A stretch of 12,776 nucleotides of DNA from Agathobacter sp. GTDB taxonomy: Bacteria > Bacillota_A > Clostridia > Lachnospirales > Lachnospiraceae. This document shows positions 6,367 through 12,776 of this stretch, piece after piece. Every line of letters starts with the position of its first letter. The first letter of the stretch is position 1. The notes beneath the pieces are model-generated. The model ran no database searches. It worked only from the letters and a program-made list of their open reading frames with translations, and was not told where the DNA came from. Made by a program: the position numbers and the translations under genes. The DNA is taken from NCBI GenBank assembly GCA_017936725.1, contig JAGBEZ010000040.1, forward strand, positions 1 to 12,776. Direction: 5' to 3'.

Positions 6367-7662
6367 ATTCTTTCAAAAATAAAAAAACACCCTTTAATCC
6401 TCGGCACCCTATTGCTTACAGGTTCCGGTCTTATAAGTAGAATACTGGGCTTCTTTTATAGAATATTCCTATCACAAGCCATTGGTGCCAGTGGATTAGG
6501 ACTGTATCAGTTAATTTTTCCAGTTTTTACACTTTGTCTGGCAATCTCTGCCAGTGGTATTCAAACGGCGATTTCACGTTACGTTGCCGCAAAAAAGGAT
6601 GGACATTATTTTCTTTGGAGCGGCATACTGCTATCTGTCATTTTATCTGCTATCTTGTCCGTTTTTGTGTACTGGCTGTCACCATGGATTGCTACCGATA
6701 TTTTAAAGGAACCTCGCACTACAGACCTTCTTCGCCTGGTAAGTTTGTCTCTGATTCCTTCCGCCATTCACGCCTGTTTTAACGGCTATTATTATGGCAA
6801 AAAAAATTCCACACCGCCTGCGATTTGTCAGATTCTAGAACAGTTCGCACGCGTCTTTGGTACCTATGTAATTTATCTGGTTTTACAGGAACAAGGGCGA
6901 CCTCTCGAACCTATTCATGCTGTTTGGGGAATTGTCATTAGCGAATTTGCTGGTTTATTGGTAAGTGTGACGAGCTATCTTTTTCTGAAAGAACCACGAA
7001 CCTTTGCCTTTCACCTTATGGAGCCTTTAAAAGCGCTTGGTATTATGGCGATTCCGCTCACCTTAAACCATGTACTTATGACATTAAGCCATAGTTTAGA
7101 ACACTTATTGCTACCTCAGCAATTGATGGCTTTTGGTTATAGTTCCGATGAAGCCCTCGGTCATTTTGGAGTTTTGACCGGTATGGCTTTATCAGTCATC
7201 TTTTTCCCATCTGCCATTACAAACTCTCTTTCTGTTCTGCTTCTTCCTCGCATCTCAGAAACGAAATCGCGTGGCGACATTTGTGCGGTTTTAGACACCA
7301 TAAAAGGAGCCCTTAGCTGTGGTGTAGTCTTAGGCTCCCTTTGTACGTTTGTCTTTCTGTTTTCGGCCAATTGGTTTGGTACTTACATATTTCAAAATAC
7401 GTTGGCTGGATTCTATATCCGGATATTGAGCATCCTTTGTCCATTTATGTATACTTCAAGTTTACTTAGTAGTATTGTAAATGGTTTGGGATATGCCTCG
7501 CTGACCCTCAGTTGTAATCTAACGGGATGTGCGATTCGTATTCTTGCGATTTGGTTTCTTGTTCCCAAAATAGGGATGTACGCCTATATCATTTCGATGA
7601 TTGTAGCGGCGGTGGTGGTGACGGCGGAACTGTTGGTAGTGGTGAAACGGAAATGTAGATAG
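6367..7662 (+). CDS. SpoVB-like polysaccharide/lipid II flippase family protein (MATE/MVF superfamily), probable ATT start
   Basis: About 431 residues from ATT 6367, almost entirely hydrophobic with an estimated 12-14 membrane segments. The segment TGSGLISRILGFFYRIFLSQ near the N-terminus and the ASGIQTAISRYVAAKK segment are typical of the SpoVB/PST branch, whose members flip undecaprenyl-linked sugars or peptidoglycan precursors, or act in spore cortex formation. No spo genes are adjacent, so a sporulation role is unproven. The only canonical start codon, TTG 6412, would remove a KKHPLILGTLLL-type segment that belongs to the family N-terminus and has no ribosome binding site; GGAGGT at 6355 instead points to ATT 6367 (or 6364). 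A natural rare start or an ATG-to-ATT change, real or from sequencing error, are both possible. The protein ends with a basic tail (VVKRKCR). Identity is solid at family level; the exact substrate is not known. Confidence 0.85.
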   Translation: MLSKIKKHPLILGTLLLTGSGLISRILGFFYRIFLSQAIGASGLGLYQLIFPVFTLCLAISASGIQTAISRYVAAKKDGHYFLWSGILLSVILSAILSVFVYWLSPWIATDILKEPRTTDLLRLVSLSLIPSAIHACFNGYYYGKKNSTPPAICQILEQFARVFGTYVIYLVLQEQGRPLEPIHAVWGIVISEFAGLLVSVTSYLFLKEPRTFAFHLMEPLKALGIMAIPLTLNHVLMTLSHSLEHLLLPQQLMAFGYSSDEALGHFGVLTGMALSVIFFPSAITNSLSVLLLPRISETKSRGDICAVLDTIKGALSCGVVLGSLCTFVFLFSANWFGTYIFQNTLAGFYIRILSILCPFMYTSSLLSSIVNGLGYASLTLSCNLTGCAIRILAIWFLVPKIGMYAYIISMIVAAVVVTAELLVVVKRKCR

Positions 7663-7802
7663 TTACACGTTTAGTCAAGCAAGCTCGACACCCATCATAC
7701 TCGTCCGCGCAGGCTCGACCCTCGCCGCAAGCGGCTTTTCCGTTGCTACGCAACTATGGCTCGAGCTTTTGGCGTGAACGCCAAATCATCGACAAAAATA
7801 AA
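7663..7802. repeat. GC-rich cluster of short palindromes between flippase and efp
   Basis: This non-coding stretch is richer in GC than its surroundings and holds a series of small hairpins: GCCG/CGGC around CAAG (7724-7735), GTTGC/GCAAC around TAC (7742-7754), the palindrome GCTCGAGC (7759-7766) and TTTGGCG/CGCCAAA around TGAA (7768-7785). The element GCTCGA recurs three times (7683, 7713 and 7759). The look is that of a dispersed intergenic repeat of the REP or miniature-element kind. No reading frame or transposase is present. Copies elsewhere in the genome cannot be checked here. Confidence 0.5.
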
Positions 7803-7835
7803 AAACGGTACTGCAAGTATACTTGCGTACCGTTT
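7796..7835 (-). terminator. Strong Rho-independent terminator of efp, possibly bidirectional
   Basis: AAACGGTAC (7803-7811) pairs with GTACCGTTT (7827-7835), and GCAAG (7813-7817) with CTTGC (7822-7826), with a single bulged base at 7812: about 14 base pairs around a TATA loop. On the minus strand it is followed by a TTTTTTATTTTT tract, ideal for ending efp transcription 22 bases after its stop codon. On the plus strand the following CTATTTTC is a poorer tract but could also stop flippase transcripts. Confidence 0.88.
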
Positions 7836-7856
7836 CTATTTTCGTCTCTGCACGGA

Positions 7857-8414
7857 CTAAACACGTGATAAATACTCCCCAGTTCTTGTATCAATCTTAA
7901 TTACGTTTCCGATTTCTACGAATAATGGAACCATAACCTTTGCACCTGTTTCAACGATAGCTGGCTTTGTAGCACCTGTTGCTGTATCGCCTTTGAAACC
8001 TGGTTCTGTATCTGTAATTTCAAGTTCTACGAATAATGGTGGTTCTACTGCGAAAACGTTACCATTGTGTGAACATACTTTACACATTTCATTTTCTTTT
8101 ACGAATTTAAGAGCATCACCTACAGATTCTCTTGTTAAACTAATCTGGTCATATGTTTCTACGTCCATGAAGTTGTAGAAATCATCATCACCATATAAGT
8201 ACTGCATATCTTTTCTATCGATACGAGCTAATGGGAATTTTTCTGTAGGACGGAAAGATGTTTCTACGATACCGCCACTGATGATGTTACGTAATTTTGT
8301 TCTAACAAATGCTGCACCTTTACCAGGTTTAACATGCTGGAATTCAATAACCTGACAGATATTTCCATCATATTCTAATGTAATACCATTTTTAAAATCG
8401 CCTGCTGTTACCAT
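7857..8414 (-). CDS. efp: Elongation factor P
   Basis: 185 residues, the standard EF-P length. EF-P binds the ribosome between the P and E sites and relieves stalling at consecutive prolines. The N-terminal KOW-like domain carries the tip loop [10 protein letters not shown] with Lys32, the position modified in other bacteria (5-aminopentanol in Bacillus). The middle and C-terminal OB domains follow, and the family ending [11 protein letters not shown] is intact. No modification enzyme gene lies in the window. ATG 8414 is preceded by AAAGGAGG (8431-8424). It is transcribed from its own promoter just after rpiB and ends at a strong terminator. Confidence 0.97.
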   Translation of the reverse strand: MVTAGDFKNGITLEYDGNICQVIEFQHVKPGKGAAFVRTKLRNIISGGIVETSFRPTEKFPLARIDRKDMQYLYGDDDFYNFMDVETYDQISLTRESVGDALKFVKENEMCKVCSHNGNVFAVEPPLFVELEITDTEPGFKGDTATGATKPAIVETGAKVMVPLFVEIGNVIKIDTRTGEYLSRV

Positions 8415-8458
8415 TCGATTTTTCCTCCTTTAATATATGTTTGCACAATTCTGTGGTT

Positions 8459-8487
8459 ATTTTACAATAAAATGGAATATATTTCAA
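8459..8487 (-). promoter_or_regulatory. Sigma-A promoter of efp
   Basis: On the minus strand TTGAAA (8487-8482) and TAAAAT (8464-8459) are separated by exactly 17 bases. The box set lies 11 bases past the rpiB stop codon. The transcript would start near 8452, giving a leader of about 38 bases before the efp ATG. Confidence 0.7.
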
Positions 8488-8497
8488 CTTATTTTTG

Positions 8498-8935
8498 CTA
8501 TTTTTCTAAGTCTGAAATCATATCTACACGCATTTGATGTCTGCCACCCATAAATTCAGCGTCTAAATAAGCTTTTACGATATCCTTTGCAAGTTCGCTT
8601 CCTACGATACGAGCTCCAAATGCGATAATATTGGCATTGTTGTGTTCTTTGATAAGATGTGCTGTTGCTACATCAGAACATACGCCAGCACGAACCCCTT
8701 TTACTTTATTGGCAGCGATAGAAATACCTACACCTGTCCCACAAATGAGGATACCACAGTCAAAGTCTTCTTCTACGACTGCATGTCCTACACGTGCACC
8801 AATTTCAGGATAGTTACAGCTCTCATTGGTATCTGTTCCAAAGTTAACTACTTCGTGTCCTAACTCTTTCACATAATCCATAATTTCAAATTTGAGTGCT
8901 GTTGCTGCGTGATCATTTCCAATTGCAATTTTCAT
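8498..8935 (-). CDS. rpiB: Ribose 5-phosphate isomerase B
   Basis: 145 residues, normal for RpiB of the RpiB/LacA/LacB family. It interconverts ribose 5-phosphate and ribulose 5-phosphate in the pentose phosphate pathway; some relatives act on allose or galactose 6-phosphates. The motif MKIAIGNDHAA gives Asp8 and His9 near the substrate ring, CGTGVGISIAANK carries the catalytic-type Cys65, EHNNANIIAFGAR gives His98, and the C-terminal GGRHQMRVDMI contributes phosphate-binding Arg and His. Single-gene context (no lacA/lacB pair, no sugar transporter) favours RpiB. ATG 8935 has AAAAGGAG upstream. The gene starts 12 bases after the yqeG stop codon, so the two are probably co-transcribed. Confidence 0.93.
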   Translation of the reverse strand: MKIAIGNDHAATALKFEIMDYVKELGHEVVNFGTDTNESCNYPEIGARVGHAVVEEDFDCGILICGTGVGISIAANKVKGVRAGVCSDVATAHLIKEHNNANIIAFGARIVGSELAKDIVKAYLDAEFMGGRHQMRVDMISDLEK

Positions 8936-8947
8936 ACTTTTCTCCTT

Positions 8948-9484
8948 TTATTTTGAATCCTTAACGGATGATTCATACTTCTCACCAAAAAGTTTACGAG
9001 ATATCTTATAAAAAAACAATATCAATTTCTCAGGTATTCGTTTTAATACAATCTGAATCTCTTCTTTTGGATGAATTGGTTTTACCAAAATCGTACGTAT
9101 CCCTGCTATGTTCGCGCCCATGACATCCGTAAAAATCTGGTCCCCTACAAATAGCGTATTCTCTGTCGTAGTTCCCATGATTTCCATCGCTTTACGGTAG
9201 TTTCCTGGCATCGGCTTGTTTGCCTTAAAAATATAGTTTACCTGCACAACATCGTTAAACATTTTAACGCGCGGCTCTTTATTGTTCGATAAAAGCATAC
9301 AGGAATAGCCTAGTTCCTTTAAGTGAGAAAACAATGCCTTTGCTCTCTCATCCGCTGGTTCGCCATGTGGAACCAAGGTATTATCTACGTCAAAAATAAC
9401 TGCACGATAACCATCCTGATACAACTTATCAAAATCAATCACATAGGTGGAGTCTAAGTATTCTCCTGGGAAAAATATACCCAT
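8948..9484 (-). CDS. YqeG-family HAD-IIIA phosphatase
   Basis: 178 residues from ATG 9484, close to the usual YqeG length. HAD motifs are visible: FDVDNTL with Asp32/Asp34, LLSNN (motif II), the KANKP lysine (motif III) and VGDQIFTDVMGAN (motif IV). The family includes eukaryotic Gep4/PGPP-type phosphatidylglycerophosphate phosphatases, so a lipid-phosphate role is possible, but bacterial YqeG substrates are not well defined. The C-terminal region (about 135-165) is basic and amphipathic (IPEKLILFFYKISRKLFG), which could help membrane contact. GGAGA (9496-9492) sits 7 bases before ATG 9484 and only 1 base before an in-frame ATG at 9490, so the inner ATG is preferred. It follows nrdR after a terminator; no clear promoter of its own was found. 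Confidence 0.88.
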   Translation of the reverse strand: MGIFFPGEYLDSTYVIDFDKLYQDGYRAVIFDVDNTLVPHGEPADERAKALFSHLKELGYSCMLLSNNKEPRVKMFNDVVQVNYIFKANKPMPGNYRKAMEIMGTTTENTLFVGDQIFTDVMGANIAGIRTILVKPIHPKEEIQIVLKRIPEKLILFFYKISRKLFGEKYESSVKDSK

Positions 9485-9519
9485 CTGCATGTCTCCTTTT
9501 TCTTCTCTGCTTATTCGCG

Positions 9520-9554
9520 AAAAAAGGAAAGAACCTCGTCATGAGATTCTTTCC
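9520..9554 (-). terminator. Rho-independent terminator of nrdR
   Basis: GGAAAGAA (9526-9533) pairs with TTCTTTCC (9547-9554) and CTC (9535-9537) with GAG (9543-9545), with one mismatch between the two stems and a 5-base loop. On the minus strand six Ts (9525-9520) follow. It starts 11 bases beyond the nrdR stop codon. Confidence 0.85.
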
Positions 9555-9565
9555 CTATGTTCGGA

Positions 9566-10015
9566 TTATCCTAACATTTTCTTTAATTCATTCATAAATG
9601 TATTAACATCTTTAAATTCACGATATACCGATGCAAAACGAACATATGCAACAGAATCTAAGTCTTTCAATTTGTCCATAAGAATTTCGCCAATTACAGT
9701 ACTTGGGATTTCTTTTTCTTCTCTATTAAAAATCTCTACTTCTACTTCATCTACTAATTTCGAAATCTGATCTGCAGAAATTGGACGTTTGTGGCATGCA
9801 CGAAGTACACCGCCCTCAATCTTGGTACGATCATACTGTTCGCGAATGTTATCTTTTTTGATGACAATAAGAGGAATGGTCTCTACTTTTTCATAAGTGG
9901 TAAAACGCTTTCCACAATCATCACAAAGTCTACGACGTCTGATAGAATTATTGTCATCCGCTGGACGTGAGTCAATTACTCTGGTATTTTCACTGCTACA
10001 AAAAGGACATTTCAT
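9566..10015 (-). CDS. nrdR: Transcriptional repressor NrdR
   Basis: 149 residues, the standard NrdR length. It represses ribonucleotide reductase genes in response to ATP/dATP levels. The N-terminal zinc ribbon has CPFC (Cys3/Cys6) and CDDC (Cys31/Cys34), with SENTRVIDSRPADD and the basic SIRRRRLC between them; the ATP-cone domain follows from about residue 49 (VIKKDNIREQYDRTKIEGG) to about 139. ATG 10015 is preceded by GGAGGTGG. A strong promoter lies directly upstream and a terminator directly downstream, so it can be a single-gene transcript. No nrd reductase gene lies in the window, so its targets are elsewhere. Confidence 0.97.
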   Translation of the reverse strand: MKCPFCSSENTRVIDSRPADDNNSIRRRRLCDDCGKRFTTYEKVETIPLIVIKKDNIREQYDRTKIEGGVLRACHKRPISADQISKLVDEVEVEIFNREEKEIPSTVIGEILMDKLKDLDSVAYVRFASVYREFKDVNTFMNELKKMLG

Positions 10016-10060
10016 AATGCCACCTCCGATTCTGCAAGTTTTCGCATAATAATATGTTTA

Positions 10061-10090
10061 AGTATACCCTTATATAGTGGTTTTTGTCAA
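10061..10090 (-). promoter_or_regulatory. Sigma-A promoter of nrdR
   Basis: On the minus strand a perfect TTGACA (10090-10085) and TATACT (10066-10061) are separated by 18 bases. The -35 box covers the TGA stop codon of the upstream lipoprotein gene. The leader to the nrdR ATG is about 40 bases. The spacer holds CACTATATA, which resembles one half of an NrdR box. Confidence 0.75.
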
Positions 10091-12774
10091 CTGCGAGCAC
10101 TAAATTTTGCGTCAATACGGGTTTCGCTCTTTGTCAGCCACGATATCAGTTCTTCGAAATCAGCAAGTACTTTTTCCTGTTTCGAAGAATCCTTAAAATA
10201 AGTTTTGGCAGTTTCCATAGCAGAAGCAAGCTCTGTTTTTGTCGTTTGACAATATTCTAACTGCTGCTTCCATGTCGCTGCGTCTGCATCGAATGCTGCT
10301 GCTTTATCGATGATAGGCTGTAGCAACGCACAAAGCGATTGATAATCTTTTTCGGTAAGCCCTGCATAAGGGATATATACCGTTTTTGCTTTTTCAAGAA
10401 TATACGTAAGTTGAGCCTCTACCGTTTCATTTAAATCATATACCTGTACCGAACCATTGCGGAACGCACCTTCTGTAATCTCACTCTGATAGTTTGTAGC
10501 ATTGATGTTTGCCAGTGAGAAAATTGCTACACCATCTGCTCCCTTTCCGGTTACTTCCGTCAACTGCAAAGCAAAACTCACTGGAGCAGTTTCGCCAAAT
10601 GCAGAAATTCCTGTAGAATAGAAACATGCATCTCCTGCAAGTTCGGCAAACTTAGCCGCATTGTTAGAGACGTAGGTATTGTCTGCTCCGTAAGACATGG
10701 AGAACAGTTCGTCCATATAGCCCTTCTGCACCCAATTTTCGCAATCCTGGAAAATATCATTCTTTATGTCTGGAATGCCCGGATAAACTGCCGCTGACAA
10801 CCAAATAGATGGATCTGTATCACAAATCATTCCATATACTTCCCCAACAAAACTATTGATAATCTCCTGACGGAAGGTAATCCATGAATCATGCAGTTCA
10901 CCGTTTTTGAGTGTTGCAGGATCAACATCCGTATTGTTTTCTTTTTGCCATGCTGACACGATATTCTCATTATATCCAAAATCATCCTTGCCATAGTTGA
11001 GTTCTGGGAAACGGATATAATCTAAGTGTATGCCATCCACTTCATATTTCGTGATAATTTCACGATAAAAGTCCACTAACAGTTTGCGAACTTCCTTGTC
11101 ATATGGATTTAAAAAGATGAAATTCGTATTGGAAGAACCATAATAAAACGTATTTTTTTCCTGGCGGTCAATTAGCCAGCGACCTGCAAAATGGTCTGCC
11201 AATGCCTGATTGGTCTGCTCCTGACTTTCTACTGTTCCTACAAAGAAATTCTCTACCCACGCGTGAACTTCGATGTCATTTTCATGACAGATGCGCACAA
11301 AACCTTCCATAGCATCATAGGAGCCATTCAGTACAGAATGAGCAATCAATGGGTTATCTGAGTATCCGATAAATCGGCCGTTGTACCAGGTTTCAAGATA
11401 AATGGTATTAATACCAAGAGTCTTCATCTTTTCTACCGTCGCACGTACTTCCTCGTCACTTGTTTCTTTACTACGATACCAAACTGCTCGATTTTCAACC
11501 GGATGAGACTCAATCATTGCGTACTGCAGACTTCCGCAAGTTTCATCCGACTTTTGAATCATATCCATAGCCTGCTCGAAATCGCATGCCTTAAATGCAG
11601 ATTTGGCTTCGGAAATATCAGATTCTAACTCGTCAATTTCTGATTCTAAAGTGGCATAATCAAGGTACAGCAGGTTCTCTTTTGCCTGCTCCAGTTTCAA
11701 AACAATCTGTTCCAATTGCTGCTCTGCATTGAAAAGAAGTGTGGATGGCGTAGTTATCATAACCACCTGCATACCACGAAGATCTAACTGAACTTCTGCT
11801 CCGTACTGATAAGCATTTGCCAAGGCTTCTTTTGACTTACCATGTCCCGAAAGAACATATCCGCCTTTTGGGACCTCCATATCTCCAGAATAGGATTCGC
11901 CAACCATTTTGCCATTTTCGTCTATCTGAATTTCATATCCGTAGGCGTTGGTTCCCGTCTTTTCTCGATCACGGTAAACGATTAATGTGTCTTCATATCG
12001 TGTGCTGTTGATTCCAGAAAGTTCCAGTTTTGTATACGAATAGTTGTGTCCGCCTAGTGAAACCACTGCTTCGTCTCCAACATTCACTTTCGTTGCAGTA
12101 TCATACAATGCACAGTCCGAATGCATACTAAGCACACATCCATTTTCAGGAATTGCCATATCACCTTTTGCCACTTCTACCGCAGTTACTTTTCCGTCCT
12201 CTATAGCTATTTCCACACCATATTTATTTGCCTTCGTTGATGCACCAAATTCAGGCGTATACAATGCTGTCACTCCTTCTGGAGCACGAGTTGCATTGTT
12301 TTTATCAATTGTATATATTGTGTCGCCAATCTTTACATACTGATCTGGAAGTTTCGCTGTATCCACATTCGTCATCTGCACAGAATCTCCCACCTTCAGC
12401 TCTTCTATCGCCTCAAGCGTATTTCCCGCAAAGGTAAGTACAACACCTCCACCTGTCGGCATCATGTTTCTGGTATTTTTTTCTCCAATATATACAACCG
12501 TATCGTCAATCACCACCAGGTCTACTCGATCCACTTTTGATTCTGGGGTGGAAAGAGAGGAATACGAACTATCGTAAAGATACACCCCGCTGTAGGTGAT
12601 TCGTTCGTTATTATAACTTCCTTCATAGAAATGATAGGTTGTATCACCTACCCCAATCGCTTTCTCCAGTTGCTCTCCCATATCTGGCTTCTGTCCACAG
12701 GAAACGAGCAATAAAGACATCAACAGAATACTCGCTAAACAACCTATGCCGCATAAAAGTTTCTTGCCTTTCAT
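10087..12774 (-). CDS. Lipoprotein with GHL10-type glycosyl-hydrolase-like domain (YngK/FenI-like)
   Basis: 895-residue surface lipoprotein. The signal peptide ends in lipobox LVSC (lipidated Cys26). Residues about 40-345 are beta-rich and carry three spaced copies of a module with pattern hPxxG-x-V-L-S followed by VGD: about 104-134, 207-239 and 300-332. A helical, Glu-rich coiled-coil stretch spans about 348-425. The catalytic-type domain (about 427-760) has the GHL10 look: AVWYRS at the start, TLGINTIYLETW, ENDIEVHAWVENFF and the VDGIHLDYIRFP strand, with Asp580 and Asp585 as candidate active-site acids. A second helical region (about 780-885) ends the protein. GHL10/YngK proteins are thought to act on surface polysaccharides or peptidoglycan-linked sugars, but the substrate is not known. 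ATG 12774 begins 2 bases from the window edge, so its upstream region is not visible; the complete signal peptide supports this start. Confidence 0.88.
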   Translation of the reverse strand: MKGKKLLCGIGCLASILLMSLLLVSCGQKPDMGEQLEKAIGVGDTTYHFYEGSYNNERITYSGVYLYDSSYSSLSTPESKVDRVDLVVIDDTVVYIGEKNTRNMMPTGGGVVLTFAGNTLEAIEELKVGDSVQMTNVDTAKLPDQYVKIGDTIYTIDKNNATRAPEGVTALYTPEFGASTKANKYGVEIAIEDGKVTAVEVAKGDMAIPENGCVLSMHSDCALYDTATKVNVGDEAVVSLGGHNYSYTKLELSGINSTRYEDTLIVYRDREKTGTNAYGYEIQIDENGKMVGESYSGDMEVPKGGYVLSGHGKSKEALANAYQYGAEVQLDLRGMQVVMITTPSTLLFNAEQQLEQIVLKLEQAKENLLYLDYATLESEIDELESDISEAKSAFKACDFEQAMDMIQKSDETCGSLQYAMIESHPVENRAVWYRSKETSDEEVRATVEKMKTLGINTIYLETWYNGRFIGYSDNPLIAHSVLNGSYDAMEGFVRICHENDIEVHAWVENFFVGTVESQEQTNQALADHFAGRWLIDRQEKNTFYYGSSNTNFIFLNPYDKEVRKLLVDFYREIITKYEVDGIHLDYIRFPELNYGKDDFGYNENIVSAWQKENNTDVDPATLKNGELHDSWITFRQEIINSFVGEVYGMICDTDPSIWLSAAVYPGIPDIKNDIFQDCENWVQKGYMDELFSMSYGADNTYVSNNAAKFAELAGDACFYSTGISAFGETAPVSFALQLTEVTGKGADGVAIFSLANINATNYQSEITEGAFRNGSVQVYDLNETVEAQLTYILEKAKTVYIPYAGLTEKDYQSLCALLQPIIDKAAAFDADAATWKQQLEYCQTTKTELASAMETAKTYFKDSSKQEKVLADFEELISWLTKSETRIDAKFSARS

Positions 12775-12776
12775 AC

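Noticed and set aside
6311..6411. A promoter for the desulfurase gene on the minus strand, for example TTGAAA near 6371-6377.
   Set aside because: No -10 sequence of reasonable quality lies at 16-19 bases from it.
9535..9545. Possible larger inverted repeat or mobile-element end around the region between nrdR and yqeG.
   Set aside because: The hairpin with its T tract is a normal terminator and no repeat partner was seen nearby.
12044..12343. Open frames of 60-113 codons on the opposite strand of the GHL10, SPFH, zinc-ribbon, rpiB and desulfurase genes.
   Set aside because: They lie wholly within well-supported genes, lack ribosome binding sites and show no recognisable domains.
1..12776. 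CRISPR arrays, tRNA or rRNA genes, riboswitches, toxin-antitoxin pairs, defence genes.
   Set aside because: Reading both strands showed no regular direct repeats, no RNA gene signatures, no long structured leaders and no such protein families.

Overview
The window looks like a chromosomal segment of a low-GC Gram-positive anaerobe, most likely a clostridium of the Lachnospiraceae type. This is inferred from AT-rich intergenic regions, strong AGGAGG-type ribosome binding sites, sigma-A-like promoters, Rho-independent terminators, two lipoprotein signal peptides, and the protein families present. No genus can be named from the sequence alone. There is no rRNA, tRNA, CRISPR array, transposase, phage gene or recognisable insertion sequence. 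Coding density is high; the longest gene-free stretches are about 190 bases (4093-4280 and 7663-7856).

Left part (1-4092, all minus strand, transcribed right to left). An SPFH/SHOCT protein with its own extended -10 promoter is followed by a terminator hairpin. Next come a double zinc-ribbon protein with a C-terminal membrane segment, a CotH-kinase-like lipoprotein, and the first 35 codons of a 5'-3' exonuclease that overlaps the CotH gene by 11 bases and leaves the window. The SPFH plus zinc-ribbon pair recalls YdjI and YdjG, the membrane partners of PspA in Bacillus, but no PspA or TPM-domain gene lies beside them here.

Middle part (4093-7856). A Cof-type HAD phosphatase (plus) converges on a NifS/IscS-type cysteine desulfurase (minus) with an 8-base gap. 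Divergent from the desulfurase is a SpoVB-like lipid flippase whose reading frame has no ATG, GTG or TTG where the family N-terminus and the ribosome binding site place the start; an ATT codon is the best candidate. After it comes a GC-rich cluster of small palindromes and a strong terminator hairpin.

Right part (7857-12774, all minus). Gene order in the direction of transcription is a large GHL10-type lipoprotein, nrdR, a YqeG-family HAD phosphatase, rpiB and efp. nrdR has a strong promoter whose -35 box covers the stop codon of the lipoprotein gene, and a terminator after it. yqeG and rpiB are 12 bases apart and probably co-transcribed; efp has its own promoter and terminator. These are housekeeping functions: control of ribonucleotide reductase, a phosphatase, the pentose phosphate pathway, and translation of polyproline stretches.

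I did not find a clear new defence or mobile system. The best candidates for a second look are the ATT-start flippase, the palindrome cluster at 7681-7785, the PspA-less SPFH/zinc-ribbon/CotH cluster, and the triplicated module in the GHL10 lipoprotein.
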